Below are positions 27,796-37,624 of a stretch of 64,000 nucleotides of DNA, in pieces; position 1 is the stretch's first letter, and every line of letters begins with the position of its first letter. Below the pieces are notes generated by a model. It searched no databases and was not told the DNA's origin. It saw only the letters and a program-made list of their open reading frames with translations. The translations under genes and the position numbers were made by a program. The DNA is from Aphanomyces cochlioides (lineage: Eukaryota > Oomycota > Saprolegniomycetes > Saprolegniales > Verrucalvaceae): assembly GCA_019828595.1 (NCBI GenBank), contig JAHQRK010000010.1, positions 2,480,001-2,544,000 on the forward strand, in the 5' to 3' direction.

Positions 27796-27990
27796 TTATA
27801 CTTCAATATTACTTAATTCTTTTATATATTTCTTCAATTGATTTCTGCTTTTTCTTTCTTCTGCATGAGCTCTGTCATAGTCTCTCTGCCAAGCAAGGAG
27901 TCTATCTTTTACTTTAGCTCTATATTTTCGCAATGATTCGCGCTGAGCTGCGATTCTTTCTTCATCTGTTTTGTAAATTGTTTTACCCAT
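27796..27990 (-). CDS. small basic helical protein (64 aa)
   Basis: A 64-residue, highly charged, probably all-helical protein (RESLRKYRAKVKDRLLAWQRDYDRAHAEE region). It could form a short coiled coil or bind DNA. It has a TATATA-containing leader like the other element genes and lies between the polymerase and the Cys-rich gene. No family recognised. Confidence 0.45.
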   Translation of the reverse strand: MGKTIYKTDEERIAAQRESLRKYRAKVKDRLLAWQRDYDRAHAEERKSRNQLKKYIKELSNIEV

Positions 27991-28035
27991 ATCAATGTAT
28001 GTATATATTATTAAGAAAAAAATATCAAGATTGAT

Positions 28036-28728
28036 TTAATTATTTTCATAACTTAAATACAATTCATATTCAACTCTATTTTTGAACCAATCTTTACTCA
28101 TTAAAAATTTCATATAACTATCATCATTAAAAGCTTCTTTAACTAATTTATACTTACTACTATTAAAACTAAGCCTTGAGTCTAATCTAATTTTCACACA
28201 ATTATCACATATTATTGTTTTCATTCTGTTAGGTTTATTACAATCACTACATTTTTCACAAGTTAAATTATCATCGTGATATATGTTCTTTTTATATATT
28301 TTAGAACAAGGATTACATTTAATTCTACATTTTCCACATCTAAGTGTTCTTTTGCTGTGTCTAATATCACAATCGATACAAGTTTTAACCATATCGATCT
28401 TACATCTTTTCGCACAATGAGACCCTATAAATGCTAATTTACCTGTTTCTTTATGTTTTATTAGATGATTCCAAATAATTTCAGTTTTGCAATAGCATTC
28501 TATTCTTATTTCTAAATTAACTGTAAAATCAGGAGTATTTGTTAAAACCTCAGACAAAGGATCATCTTTTGATTTATAGCAATAAACCCATCCATTATCT
28601 TTTGAAATTTTCCAATTAGTATTGCAAATTTCTTCTCGAAAATTTCTTATTTCTATCCCCCATAGGTTTTCAAGTCCTTCTTTCAAAAGTTTGAACTTTG
28701 CTCCATCTTCAAAATCTTTTTCAGTCAT
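28036..28728 (-). CDS. cysteine-rich multi-zinc-ribbon protein (230 aa)
   Basis: A 230-residue protein whose middle carries several CxxC pairs in a row (CIDC, CGKC, CNPC, CEKC, CDNC, between about residues 115 and 180), which would form multiple treble-clef or ribbon zinc sites. An earlier YCKTE..W and GSHCAKRC segment fits a DNA- or RNA-binding fold. It is the outermost gene on the right side, 40 bp inside the terminal repeat, mirroring the CRN gene on the left. It may be a transcriptional regulator or cargo; no named family recognised. Confidence 0.55.
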   Translation of the reverse strand: MTEKDFEDGAKFKLLKEGLENLWGIEIRNFREEICNTNWKISKDNGWVYCYKSKDDPLSEVLTNTPDFTVNLEIRIECYCKTEIIWNHLIKHKETGKLAFIGSHCAKRCKIDMVKTCIDCDIRHSKRTLRCGKCRIKCNPCSKIYKKNIYHDDNLTCEKCSDCNKPNRMKTIICDNCVKIRLDSRLSFNSSKYKLVKEAFNDDSYMKFLMSKDWFKNRVEYELYLSYENN

Positions 28729-28767
28729 CTTGATATTATACTTAATAATTCTTATATCAAGATGAAC

Positions 28768-29004
28768 TTTGTTTGTGACAGCAATTTTGATAGCTTCGCG
28801 TATGAGTCATTTGATTGTTTATAAAACCCCTCCCATGTGTCGAGAATGATTCATCTTATGTCATGGTTTCATCGTAATCCACTTGTTTGGGTGAATGCTA
28901 GCATCTGATGAAAAGGATGGAAAACCTTGATATAGCATCACTAGACTCAGAATCAGCATACAGATGGGACGATTGGTGGTGGTGAGAACTTTTGAAAAAA
29001 AATT
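28768..29004 (-). repeat. right terminal inverted repeat of element B
   Basis: Reverse complement of 11731-11967, from TTTGTTTGT (inner end) to CTTTTGAAAAAAAATT (outer end). Equal in length (237 bp). Beyond 29004 weaker similarity continues to GGCACT at 29015-29020 and slightly further. Confidence 0.9.
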
Positions 29005-29020
29005 GCCGGTCTGTGGCACT

Positions 29021-30192
29021 AAGTATTACTACTCAGGTGCTAACGACACTTGGAACGCCAGCAGGGACTTCACGCCGCATGTCTTTCCGTTTGGAGCTGT
29101 TCGAAACGGCTTTTCAAGAATCTTCCTTGAAAAGATTGATCGGGCAGTTGAGGTTTGTGAAATTAAAGAGTGATCTGTGCTGGAGTCACACGAGATAAAC
29201 CATGCATCCCACTCACAGCGATGTATCTCCGTGAAAAGATGACATATGTTCCGTCCGTCCAAAATTTGGCACCAGCGTATGAAATGTTACTCATCAACGA
29301 GGAGCACACGCTTCATACACGTTTGCATACGCAAATCCCCTTCAGCTCTCTCGGCAATTCCTTGCGGCTTGATTTAAGCAACAAGTAGCTCCAAGAAGAG
29401 CGAAAGAAAGCTCGAAAGTAGCTCTCCAACCTTGGATCGGTTCGTTGATTAGTGAAAAGTCCAACACGTTCAAATGGGTTTCTCCTCCACGTCCGTCTGT
29501 GTCTTCATACAGTCGACAACATCCCACGCTACCGATTGTTTGTCTGCTCGGTACAGTGCTCGCATGCGCTCCAGCTGTTCTGACTAAACAAAGTTTTGGG
29601 TGGCAAAACATCTTCAAGAACTTTCAACGAAACGCTGCAGCCATGGCCCATGACTGATGTTCCTCGTTGACAATGACGAGGATGGGAAACAAACCCAAGC
29701 TTTAGATTCAACCTTGAGGTGACATTTAGAATGTATTTGGTCGTCGAGGCGACCTTGGACTGCCCTCCTAGCCTTGGTGACGGTCACGATGGACATTTGA
29801 AAGTTGTGAAAAAATTATACACACAGAAAAAGCGCATGGCTGAATTCGAAGCCATGCCACGGAGCATCTCCACACGGTACAGTGTACTTGGTGACCCAGA
29901 AGTGCAAATTTTCACTCTGATCCAAGTAACACACAGCTCGTAAACTTGAATTCCTCGTAAATTTGCAAAGTTTCAGAGGGAATGTGGAATCGGTCGCGTG
30001 GATGCGGCGCAGGATGATGACCAGGTGGACCTCTGGCCTCGTGGTTGCATCCACGATTGGTTCGCAGGCCAACTCTGTCGTTGTAGAGCGCACAGGTCAA
30101 CTTTAGTCCCAGAGAGTTGATCGGTTGTTCCATTTGGACGACTTTTTCATGTTAAAGATGGCTTAAATACTCGGCGACGGACGCGCGTTGGG
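29021..30192. other. no confident gene; possible decayed minus-strand gene
   Basis: About 1.17 kb without an open frame that I can defend. Several short minus-strand frames between 29350 and 30133 have protein-like stretches in changing frames, as expected of an old broken gene, but no domain is recognisable. No RNA gene or repeat was found. Confidence 0.3.
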
Positions 30193-30828
30193 TCATAGGA
30201 TATACAGCGGTTGGTTTTCAGTCGCTGTGGTGTTCCACGCGGATGGAACGGTGGCGTACGGCTTGGGGAGCACGTCAAAGTACTCGTCCAAGAAGTGGAG
30301 GAACTCCATTTGGTCGAGCGTCGTCAATGGCTGCGACGCGATCTCGCCAAACCCGATCGGCTGAACGACGTCGAGGACTTTAATCTGCTCGGCCAGGACG
30401 ACAGAGACATCGGACGCGTCGGAAAGTCTGTCGTCGTTGTCGTGGTGGACACCACCTCGTTTGATATGTTTTTGGCAGAGTCCGTTGTCACGCGCATGAT
30501 GGGAGCAGTCGTGGATCGTGCAGATGCGACCGCCGCCGTGGCGGACGCAGAGACCACGCGCGTGAGCTTGCTTGCTACATCCTTGAAACTTGCAGAACCG
30601 CTTCGAGACAATCCCGCCATGCTGGCCGCTGAAATCACCGCCGTATGCATTCGACTTGCAGCCAGGCGCTGTGCATTTCTTCTTCCCGCCATGGCGAACG
30701 CATAAATTGCGAGCGTAGACGATGTTGAGGCAGCCATCCATGCAGCATTGCTTGCGAGCTTTGAGGAACTTGCATTTGTAGAGACCGCCATGGACTTGAT
30801 TCGCGCAGTCCTTGAATGTACATCGCAT
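30193..30828 (-). CDS. Cys/His-repeat (WRKY19-like zinc knuckle) protein, start disrupted by a retroelement (211 aa)
   Basis: The N-terminal 140 residues are repeats of C.(x3)GC...A...(G/N)LC.(R/K)HGG..., seen at least four times (for example CMDGCLNIVYARNLCVRHGG and CKFQGCSKQAHARGLCVRHGG). This is typical of a large oomycete family usually labelled WRKY19-like. The C-terminal part is acidic, then LDQMEFLHFLDEYFDVL. The ATG at 30828 lies inside the 5-bp target duplication of the copia element. Joining the flanks without the element gives two adjacent ATGs with an in-frame TGA 6 bp upstream, so the insertion appears to have cut the gene exactly at its start. The gene has lost its own 5' region. 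Confidence 0.65.
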   Translation of the reverse strand: MRCTFKDCANQVHGGLYKCKFLKARKQCCMDGCLNIVYARNLCVRHGGKKKCTAPGCKSNAYGGDFSGQHGGIVSKRFCKFQGCSKQAHARGLCVRHGGGRICTIHDCSHHARDNGLCQKHIKRGGVHHDNDDRLSDASDVSVVLAEQIKVLDVVQPIGFGEIASQPLTTLDQMEFLHFLDEYFDVLPKPYATVPSAWNTTATENQPLYIL

Positions 30829-30829
30829 C
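30825..30829. repeat. target site duplication (GCATC), left of copia element 1
   Basis: GCATC directly precedes the TGTTGAG start of the left LTR and is repeated at 37620-37624 after the right LTR. Confidence 0.85.
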
Positions 30830-30843
30830 TGTTGAGACTTCTA

Positions 30844-30895
30844 CACCTTTTTACATTCAAGTCGGGACAATCGGAAGTTCAAGTTGGGCTGGTCC
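30844..30895 (+). repeat. mariner left terminal inverted repeat (52 bp)
   Basis: Identical as reverse complement to 32126-32177; the inner end is GGGCTGGTCC. Confidence 0.92.
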
Positions 30896-30940
30896 CGAAG
30901 ATATATATCCTTATAAATTTATACACTCCTCGATAAAATA

Positions 30941-32011
30941 TTATCCACCCACCTCGACATCTTCTAAATTTATCACAGTCTCGTAAAACTTACGAGTATG
31001 AGTTAAACACTTCCAACAAAGCCCTGGCGTGATGACCGCAACAGCTTCTTCGGACGCCCGCTCCAAAATACGTGCTCTGTGCGCCTTGATGGTCGTGTTG
31101 GGAGGAATTGTCAGCAATTCCGCTCGTCGTTCACGCAGTATTCTTTTTACGTCGGCCTTGAAAGCCGAAAATACATTTTCGATCGGGTTCAGCATTGGGC
31201 TGTACGGCCCGAGGCGCAGCAAAGTTGGAGTGCCCTGTTCGGTGGCAACAAACGCGTCTTCAATCCGGCTGTGACATGGAGCATTGTCCATGACGATGAC
31301 CACATCGTCTAAGGACATGTCCAGGGCCAAACGACCCAGTAATTCGGTAATGCGATTTTTCATGTCGTCGGCCTTGTTGGAACCGAAGCGCGCCTTGAAA
31401 TACACAAGCCCAAGACGGCCAATGCATGCGATGATCTGCATGTTTTCGCCTTTGGAGGTTGTTCTCTTGGATACCGCGCGCTGTCCCTTCTCGCTCCAAC
31501 CATATTCACGTGAACACCACGTATTATAGTTGGTCTCGTCGAGGTAAAACACCTCTTTTCCATCGCCTTCCAATTGCCAGAGCCTCAAAAGGAAGTCGCG
31601 TCGGGCGGCTTTGGTTGACATGATGTTCATCTTTTCTGGCTCATAATGCATTTTTTTCAGCGTATACATTCTGCCATCGAGGTGGACACTGATCGTCTTG
31701 GCGGTCACAACAACACCAAACTCAGTCGCGATGATAGATGCCATTTCTTCCAAAGTTAAATCTGGACTAAATGACAACTCATCGAGGATGCGTTGGATGT
31801 GTTCTTCTCTGACCTTGTGGTAGCGTGTTCCACCCCATAAAGCTCGCTCTGGCGACCAGTTTGCGCTTCGCCTTGCGGCACTAATCCCGTTCTTGGCAGT
31901 TTTTTCGTTCACATCAAACGTTCTTGCCAGAAGCTTCCAGTTCTCATGAGATCTAGCAGCCGCAAGAATGATCTTCTTGATGCTGTGGCGATCGGCTTCA
32001 TAGCGACTCAT
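30941..32011 (-). CDS. Tc1/mariner DDE transposase (356 aa)
   Basis: Starts at the first ATG (MSRYEADRHS); an upstream in-frame GTG is ignored. An N-terminal helix-turn-helix region (about residues 5-110, WKLLARTFDVNEKTAKNGI and LTLEEMASIIATEFGVVV) would bind the terminal repeats. The catalytic core has FYLDETNYN (first Asp), VIVMDNAPCHS (second Asp) and SPMLNPIENVFSAFK (catalytic Glu), the classic IS630/Tc1/mariner signature. The frame is intact, so this may be a functional transposase. Confidence 0.92.
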   Translation of the reverse strand: MSRYEADRHSIKKIILAAARSHENWKLLARTFDVNEKTAKNGISAARRSANWSPERALWGGTRYHKVREEHIQRILDELSFSPDLTLEEMASIIATEFGVVVTAKTISVHLDGRMYTLKKMHYEPEKMNIMSTKAARRDFLLRLWQLEGDGKEVFYLDETNYNTWCSREYGWSEKGQRAVSKRTTSKGENMQIIACIGRLGLVYFKARFGSNKADDMKNRITELLGRLALDMSLDDVVIVMDNAPCHSRIEDAFVATEQGTPTLLRLGPYSPMLNPIENVFSAFKADVKRILRERRAELLTIPPNTTIKAHRARILERASEEAVAVITPGLCWKCLTHTRKFYETVINLEDVEVGG

Positions 32012-32125
32012 CGATTTCACAAAGGTTTTGGCGAAGCAAGGAAAGTGACTGACTGACTACCAGCCTCTTTCATTGATTCGACGAAACCTTTGTAAAATCT
32101 ATATCTGGTCGAATATCGACTTTCA

Positions 32126-32177
32126 GGACCAGCCCAACTTGAACTTCCGATTGTCCCGACTTGAATGTAAAAAGGTG
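32126..32177 (-). repeat. mariner right terminal inverted repeat (52 bp)
   Basis: Reverse complement of 30844-30895; followed by the TA at 32178-32179. Confidence 0.92.
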
Positions 32178-32359
32178 TAGAATGTAATCTCCACTTTCAC
32201 ATTCGAGAAAGGTCTCTTAACTATAAAACAACTTGAATATTGCGTGTTCCAGAAGACTCTAGAAGACAAACGAAGACAAACGAAGACCACAGAATTCACA
32301 CTAGGCCTAGCTAGCTTTCATGTTAACCATCTAATTCACTTTCCAACTTCCCTTCTAGA

Positions 32360-32371
32360 GGTTACGAGCCC
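32360..32371 (+). other. primer binding site, half-tRNA-iMet type
   Basis: GGTTACGAGCCC starts directly after the left LTR. It is complementary, with one mismatch, to the anticodon stem-loop of initiator tRNA-Met (GGGCTCATAACC), the internal site used by copia-type elements that prime with a cut tRNA. Confidence 0.65.
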
Positions 32372-32969
32372 TCTACCGCCGCCGCTGCCGCCACCGTTTG
32401 ACCTAGCCTCCGACGCTAGATCAACCGCCCGAAGCCCAGCCGTCCCGCCGCACCCCGACGAGCCCCGAGCCGCCGCGTCCCGTCGCCTTTCCTGCCGCCG
32501 TCCCGCGAGCCCGCCGTTGAGCCAAAAGTCGCCGAAGCGTGCGCAGAAGACAAATCAACTTCAGCAGCACTACAGATCCCTGCCTGGACTCCTTTTGTGA
32601 GATCTCGGGTTAGTACACTAAGGAAAGGGCTGTCAGCTGAACGTTGATTGGCTGAACTCCTGGTTGAGTTTGCCGTATTTTATCAAGGCTTCAAGACACC
32701 GTCACTCAAGACACACATTCCCTGTTTCCGTGACACACATTATCCGGATCCGGAAGACAAGTCAAGCGCAAGACATCTCGATCTTTCCCGACGCACCAAG
32801 GAACATTCCGGGAACAAGACCATCACCCGTGACCATCACTCACAACTGAAGTCACGACAAGTCAAGGACGTTTGAAGCAGTCAACAACACAAATATCAAG
32901 TTTCGAGGTTTTAACATTTAAATTGTCTTGGCCTTTCAAGACAATTTTTGATTTAATCCTACTTTAACT

Positions 32970-35900
32970 ATGGGAGTTAAATCATATGTGAACACTTTTG
33001 ATGGCACCAATTTTGTCCAATGGCATACGCGCGTCATGGCGTATATGGAACTCAAGGACTGTGCCCAAATTTTCAAGAATCTACCTCGAACTGCAGAAGA
33101 TTATAACTCCAAGAATATATTAGCGCGAGTAATTATACTTGCTGCTATTGATGACTTCCACGCGCGCATGGTATATACCACTGAAGATGCCGTCGAAATG
33201 ATGAAGATCCTTAGTGACCGTTATGGTAACAAGTCCTTCGTTGGTCATGGACGCCTAATTGACGAAGTTACCCACATGCGCATGCGTCACAACGAAACAC
33301 CTCGACCTTGCTATTAAAGATGCTACCAATGCTGGCATTAAGTTCTCTGACGAACAAGTCGTTCATTTCTTCCTTAATGGTTTGGACTCACGTTTCAACA
33401 CGTTCGTGCAACTTCAAAGTCACCTGTTGCAACGCACGCCTATTGACACCTCGACGCTTTCGCTCATCACCACGGAACTTCTCCAAGCGTATACCCGTGA
33501 ACAATCGCGTTCAAACAGTCCACCACCTACTCCACTCGATGAAGCTGCTCTGTCCCTTCGTCGTTATCAACCCTTCGTCGTTATCAACGACGCAAACCAC
33601 GTCGCAATGGACATGCTCAACCCGACACCAACAATGAAACAGTTTGTGCTTATTGCAACATACCCAATCACACTGAAGCCAACTGTCGTGGAAGCAACGC
33701 GACCAGCGTCAACAAACTTCTTCTCAATCCAACCAACGACGTGTTCAATTCCAACCATCTTCCACGGCCTCCCTTGCGTCTCAGACTGCCGCAAACACAC
33801 GTCGAAACGCTCGCTCGTCTGTAAGCATGCTGACGATAGGGCCTCACTATACTCTCAATGCCTTCGAGTCTCCCGCTTCGTCATCTGCGTGGATCCTTGA
33901 CTCTGGCGCATCGGATCATTTCTGCAACGATGCTGCATGGTTTGAAGAACTTCAACCATTTGAGGGTACAGTTCGATCTGCCAATGGAAGTGACATGCCG
34001 ATTGCAGGCACCGGTTTTGTCTTACTTGAGATGAACACACCCACCGGTATCATTCCTGTCACTCTCCAAGATGTACTGTTCATTCCGAACCTACAGTACA
34101 ACCTTTTCTCCTTGTCGAGAGTAACTGATCGAGATTTCAACTCTCAGTTCCATCGTAATGCTTGCTACATTACTCGCGAAGAAGTTGTGTATGCTCAAGG
34201 CTTCAAACACGACAACTTGTACTACCTCGACATTGCAAACCCTTTGCCAACTCAGTCGTCTTCCACTCCTCACGTTGGTTTGTCCTTGTTGACAACTTCC
34301 GCTACTCCAACTCCAGCTGACCTTTGGCATGCTCGCATTGGTCATATTAGTGTGAAGTATACTGCTAAAACGTGTCAATACACTGATGGCATTGAGCTTG
34401 ATGACTGCAAACATGCTTTTTGCGAAAGCTGCCTTGCTGGGAAGCAGTCTCGTTTACCCTTCCCCAAGCGCTCTATCTCCACAACTTCGGAACCGTTTGC
34501 TTTGGTACATTCGGACATTTGTGGACCTATGCGTCATCCTGCACTTCGTGATCGATCTCGGTATTTCATCACGTTTACCGATGATAATTTGCGTTATGGC
34601 TTTGTGTTCTTTCTCAAGAACTAGTCGGATGCTCTCGAATACTTCAAGGAGTTCACTGCCTATTGCCGCACTCAATTCGATCTACCTGTGCGATGTCTCC
34701 GTTCCGACAATGGCGGTGAATACTTCTCGACTTTATTCTCCGAGTTCTTACTCGAGAATGGCATCCAACACGATGCGACCGTTCCGCATACCCCGCAGCA
34801 AAATGGTGTCAGTGAACGCATGAATTGCACTCTCGTCGAATGTGCAAGATCATTGCTTCACTTCTGCAAAGCACCTTTGCGATTTTGGGCCGAAGCTGTG
34901 TCTTATGCAATGTACCTACGGAATCGGACATACTCAGCGTCCACTCCTGGTATGACACCCTTCGAGAAACTATGGAAGTCTAAGCCTGATCTTGGTAATC
35001 TGCGTATTTTTGGCTGTGAAGCTTATGCGCATGTTGAATCGCATCAACGAACCAAGTTTACTTCCAAGACGATACGTGCCATGTATCTTGGTCACGAGCC
35101 TAACGTCAATGGTTATCGTCTTTACACCTCAAGCCCAGAACGGATCATCGTCAGTCGTAATGTTGTCTTTAATGAAACCAAGAGTTTCTTTACTGAAGAA
35201 CCGTCGGCTGATGAATCACCCGTCTCTCAACTCATTGATGAGATCGACGATGATGACGAGCTGTCTCAAAGAGATGAGACTTTAGCACTACCTGCAGCTC
35301 CACCAGCTTCTACCATACCCGCTCCAAATGAAGGACCTGCGATCGTTCCAAGACGTTCGACTCGCATCCGTCGCGGCAATCCTCGCTACAATGTGCCTCC
35401 TGTACACGTTCCTCAGTCCACGTTGGTTGAACCTTTAACACCACCGACAAGACCAATACAGAGCACACCTCCCACACCTTCCATCACTGAAGCTGACACT
35501 TCCGAGTCTCGCGTTGAAAACACACCTCCGCAACCACTCGATGACTCCACGCCTTCTCGTGTTGAGCCTGCTCCACAACAATCACCTGCTGAATCTCCTG
35601 CGGACATCCCATTGCTGTCCTCACCTTCACAAGGACCAATGTCTCGCACGGACACTCCTGCTGTCACTCCTGAGTTTGTTCCCGTCATGATGCCTCCTCC
35701 GGCATCGACAGACTCGACTTCGTTCGACGAAGATGCGCTTTGTGAACAGTTTGAGTCCATGGCACTCAGTTTGTTTCGCCTTCGACCTGAGGCAAACTCT
35801 GATGTTTATGAACATCAACTGAGCAAGCAACATCGACTTCTCGTTGCTTTAGCCTTGCAATCAACCGGGCTACCTTCGACTATACGTCAAGCCCATGCTT

Positions 35901-37438
35901 CACCAGAGAAACATGAATGGATTAAGGCTACTGATGTCGAATACAATTCATTGATGCAACACAATACTTGGACTCTGTGTGAACTTCCACCTGACCGTAA
36001 ACCCATTGGATGCCGATGGATCTTTACGAAGAAGTACGCTGCTGATGGTACTTTGTCACGCTACAAAGCACGCCTTGTTGCTCAAGGTTTCACTCAAGTT
36101 GCTGGCGTTGACTACACTGAAGTGTTCGCTCCTGTAATCCGCACTTCGAGCATTCGTTTCCTACTTGCTCTTGCTGCGATGAGTTCCATGCATATCTGCC
36201 ACATGGATGTGCAAACTGCTTTCATCAACGGAAACCTCCAGGAAACACTCTACATGAAACAACCTCCGGGATATGTCCAACCTGGCTCAGAACATCTTGT
36301 CTGCCGTTTGAACAAGAGCATCTATGGACTTAAACAATCTTCACGTGAATGGAACTCTGCATTGGATTCTTACTTTAAGTCACAACGCTTCACACAACTT
36401 AAGTCTGATCCATGCATCTACTTCCGACGTACACCCCAAGGTTTACTTTTGGTGGGCGTATATGTCGACGACTTCATCCTTCTGTCCACACATTCAAACT
36501 TAATGGACTCCACGAAGCGTACCTTATCCGCTCGCTTCACCATGAAGGACTTGGGAACCTTAACCTACTGCCTCGGCATCGAAGTTAAACGCCTTGAGGA
36601 TGGTTCCATTTTACTACACCAAAGCCGATACATCTCGGACATACTTGCTAAGCATGGCCTTGCCGACTGAAATCCAATTTCAACACCTCAGGACAGTCAT
36701 ACAGCCTCTTTCCGATCGTCTAGTTCTACACCCTCGTTGCCATTTCGCAATGTGGTGGGCGAACTGCTCTATATCACGACGACAACGCGTCCTGATATCG
36801 CTTTTACTGTTACATTGCTTTCACGGCACCTCAACAACCCTGAAGAAGAACATCAACACATCGCTAAGCGTGTACTCCGCTACCTTCAAGGAACGAAAGA
36901 TAATGGAATATGCTACACCAAGCAAGACTCCTCCGACTATCTCATTGAGCTATTTGTCGATGCCGACTATGCCAATGACACAACCACTCGCAGATCCACC
37001 TCAGGCTATTTTCTATTCCTGAATGGATGTTTGATCTCGTGGAAATCCAAACTACAAAACATAGTTGCTTTGTCCACTTCCGAAGCCGAATACATTTCCA
37101 TGTCTTATGGACTACAAGAAGCACTATGGCTCAAGTCATTGCTTGAAGAACTCGAGCTTTCTGTCAAACTGCCCATCATCGTTTATGAAGACAACCAAAC
37201 TACAATCAAGATGGCTGAAGACTCAATCCTTCAACAACGAACCAAGCACATTGATGTTCGTCATCACTTCATTCGAGACTTCGTCCGCGAGCACATCATC
37301 AAGATCGACTATTGCCCCACTAACGAAATGCTTGCTGACATGCTAACCAAAGCATTGCCTCGACCAAAGTTTCAAGAGCATCTCTCGAAAGTCATGACCC
37401 CTCTCTCTCACTACATCGAAGAAGAAAGTTTCAATTAG
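32970..37438 (+). pseudogene. copia 1 Gag-Pol polyprotein, broken
   Basis: Domains in order: Gag (UBN2-like, from the ATG at 32970, shifted near 33300), a CCHC knuckle readable only in another frame around 33648-33690 (CAYC...H....C), protease (WILDSGASDHF near 33890), GAG-pre-integrase and integrase (LWHARIGH, CESCLAGKQ, HSDICGPM), then an in-frame TAG near 34622. The integrase core continues with SDNGGEYFS and EN-HD motifs. Reverse transcriptase follows (IGCRWIFTKKY...YVDDFIL). It is broken again near 36668 and continues into RNase H (FVDADYAND, STSEAEYI, DNQTTIKMA). The stop is just before the polypurine tract. It is not functional without several corrections. Confidence 0.9.
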
Positions 37439-37444
37439 GGGGAA
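37433..37444 (+). other. polypurine tract, copia 1
   Basis: AATTAGGGGGAA immediately before the right LTR, the expected plus-strand primer. Confidence 0.7.
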
Positions 37445-37619
37445 TGTTGAGACTTCTAGAATGTAATCTCCACTTTCACATTCGAGAAAGGTCTCTTAAC
37501 TATAAAACAACTTGAATATTGCGTGACAAACGAAGATAAACGAAGACCACAGAATTCACACTAGGCCTAGCTAGCTTTCATGTTAACCATCTAATTCACT
37601 TTCCAACTTCCCTTCTAGA
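37445..37619 (+). repeat. right LTR of copia 1 (175 bp)
   Basis: Starts TGTTGAGACTTCTAG and ends CTTCTAGA. Compared with the left LTR it lacks about 19 bp around TTCCAGAAGACTCTAG and has a few substitutions. Confidence 0.9.
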
Positions 37620-37624
37620 GCATC
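37620..37624. repeat. target site duplication (GCATC), right of copia 1
   Basis: Second copy of the 5-bp duplication; sequence beyond it continues the 5' side of the disrupted Cys/His-repeat gene. Confidence 0.85.

Larger units (their letters stand above)
11731..29004. mobile_element. Polinton/Maverick-like element B (about 17.3 kb), near-complete
   Basis: Bounded by 237-bp inverted repeats and containing protein-primed PolB, retroviral-type integrase, adenain-like protease, packaging ATPase, major capsid protein, penton, S74 fibre and several small conserved proteins: the full Polinton core plus accessory genes. Replication genes occupy the right part on the minus strand; the virion module occupies the left part with alternating strands. 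The viral genes are AT-rich, while the CRN gene at 12217-13431 has richer third positions like the flanking host genes. Only the penton frame is visibly broken. Weaker inverted similarity continues outward to AGTGCC at 11715 and GGCACT at 29020, which may be the original ends. A clear 6-bp target duplication was not found. Confidence 0.9.
30844..32177 (-). mobile_element. Tc1/mariner-type transposon nested in the copia LTR
   Basis: A 1334-bp element with perfect 52-bp terminal inverted repeats (30844-30895 and 32126-32177, starting CACCTTTTTACATTC), flanked by TA on both sides as expected for this superfamily. It carries a single intact transposase gene. It sits 12 bp inside the copia LTR, so it inserted after the retrotransposon. 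Perfect repeats and an open gene suggest a recent and possibly active copy. Confidence 0.95.
30830..32359 (+). repeat. left LTR of copia 1, split by mariner
   Basis: LTR sequence is 30830-30843 plus 32180-32359 (194 bp), separated by the mariner element and its duplicated TA. Joining the two parts across one TA recreates the start of the right LTR exactly. It contains a CTATAAAA box at 32220-32227. Confidence 0.9.
30830..37619 (+). mobile_element. Ty1/copia LTR retrotransposon 1 (with nested Tc1/mariner)
   Basis: Two LTRs starting TGTTGAGACTTC and ending CCCTTCTAGA, flanked by a perfect GCATC duplication. Between them are a primer binding site, gag, protease, integrase, reverse transcriptase and RNase H in copia order, then a polypurine tract. 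The left LTR is interrupted by a 1334-bp mariner element. The coding region has several frameshifts and stops, and the LTRs differ by a 19-bp net indel and substitutions, so this is an older, inactive copy. Confidence 0.92.

Noticed and set aside
30324..30860. 178-residue Ser-rich minus-strand frame overlapping the Cys/His-repeat gene
   Set aside because: It is a frame-shifted shadow of the repeat protein, whose regular Cys/His spacing is only seen in the 30193-30828 frame.
35413..35760. Gly/Ser-rich minus-strand frame within copia 1
   Set aside because: It is the antisense of the Pro/Ser/Thr-rich linker of the copia polyprotein.
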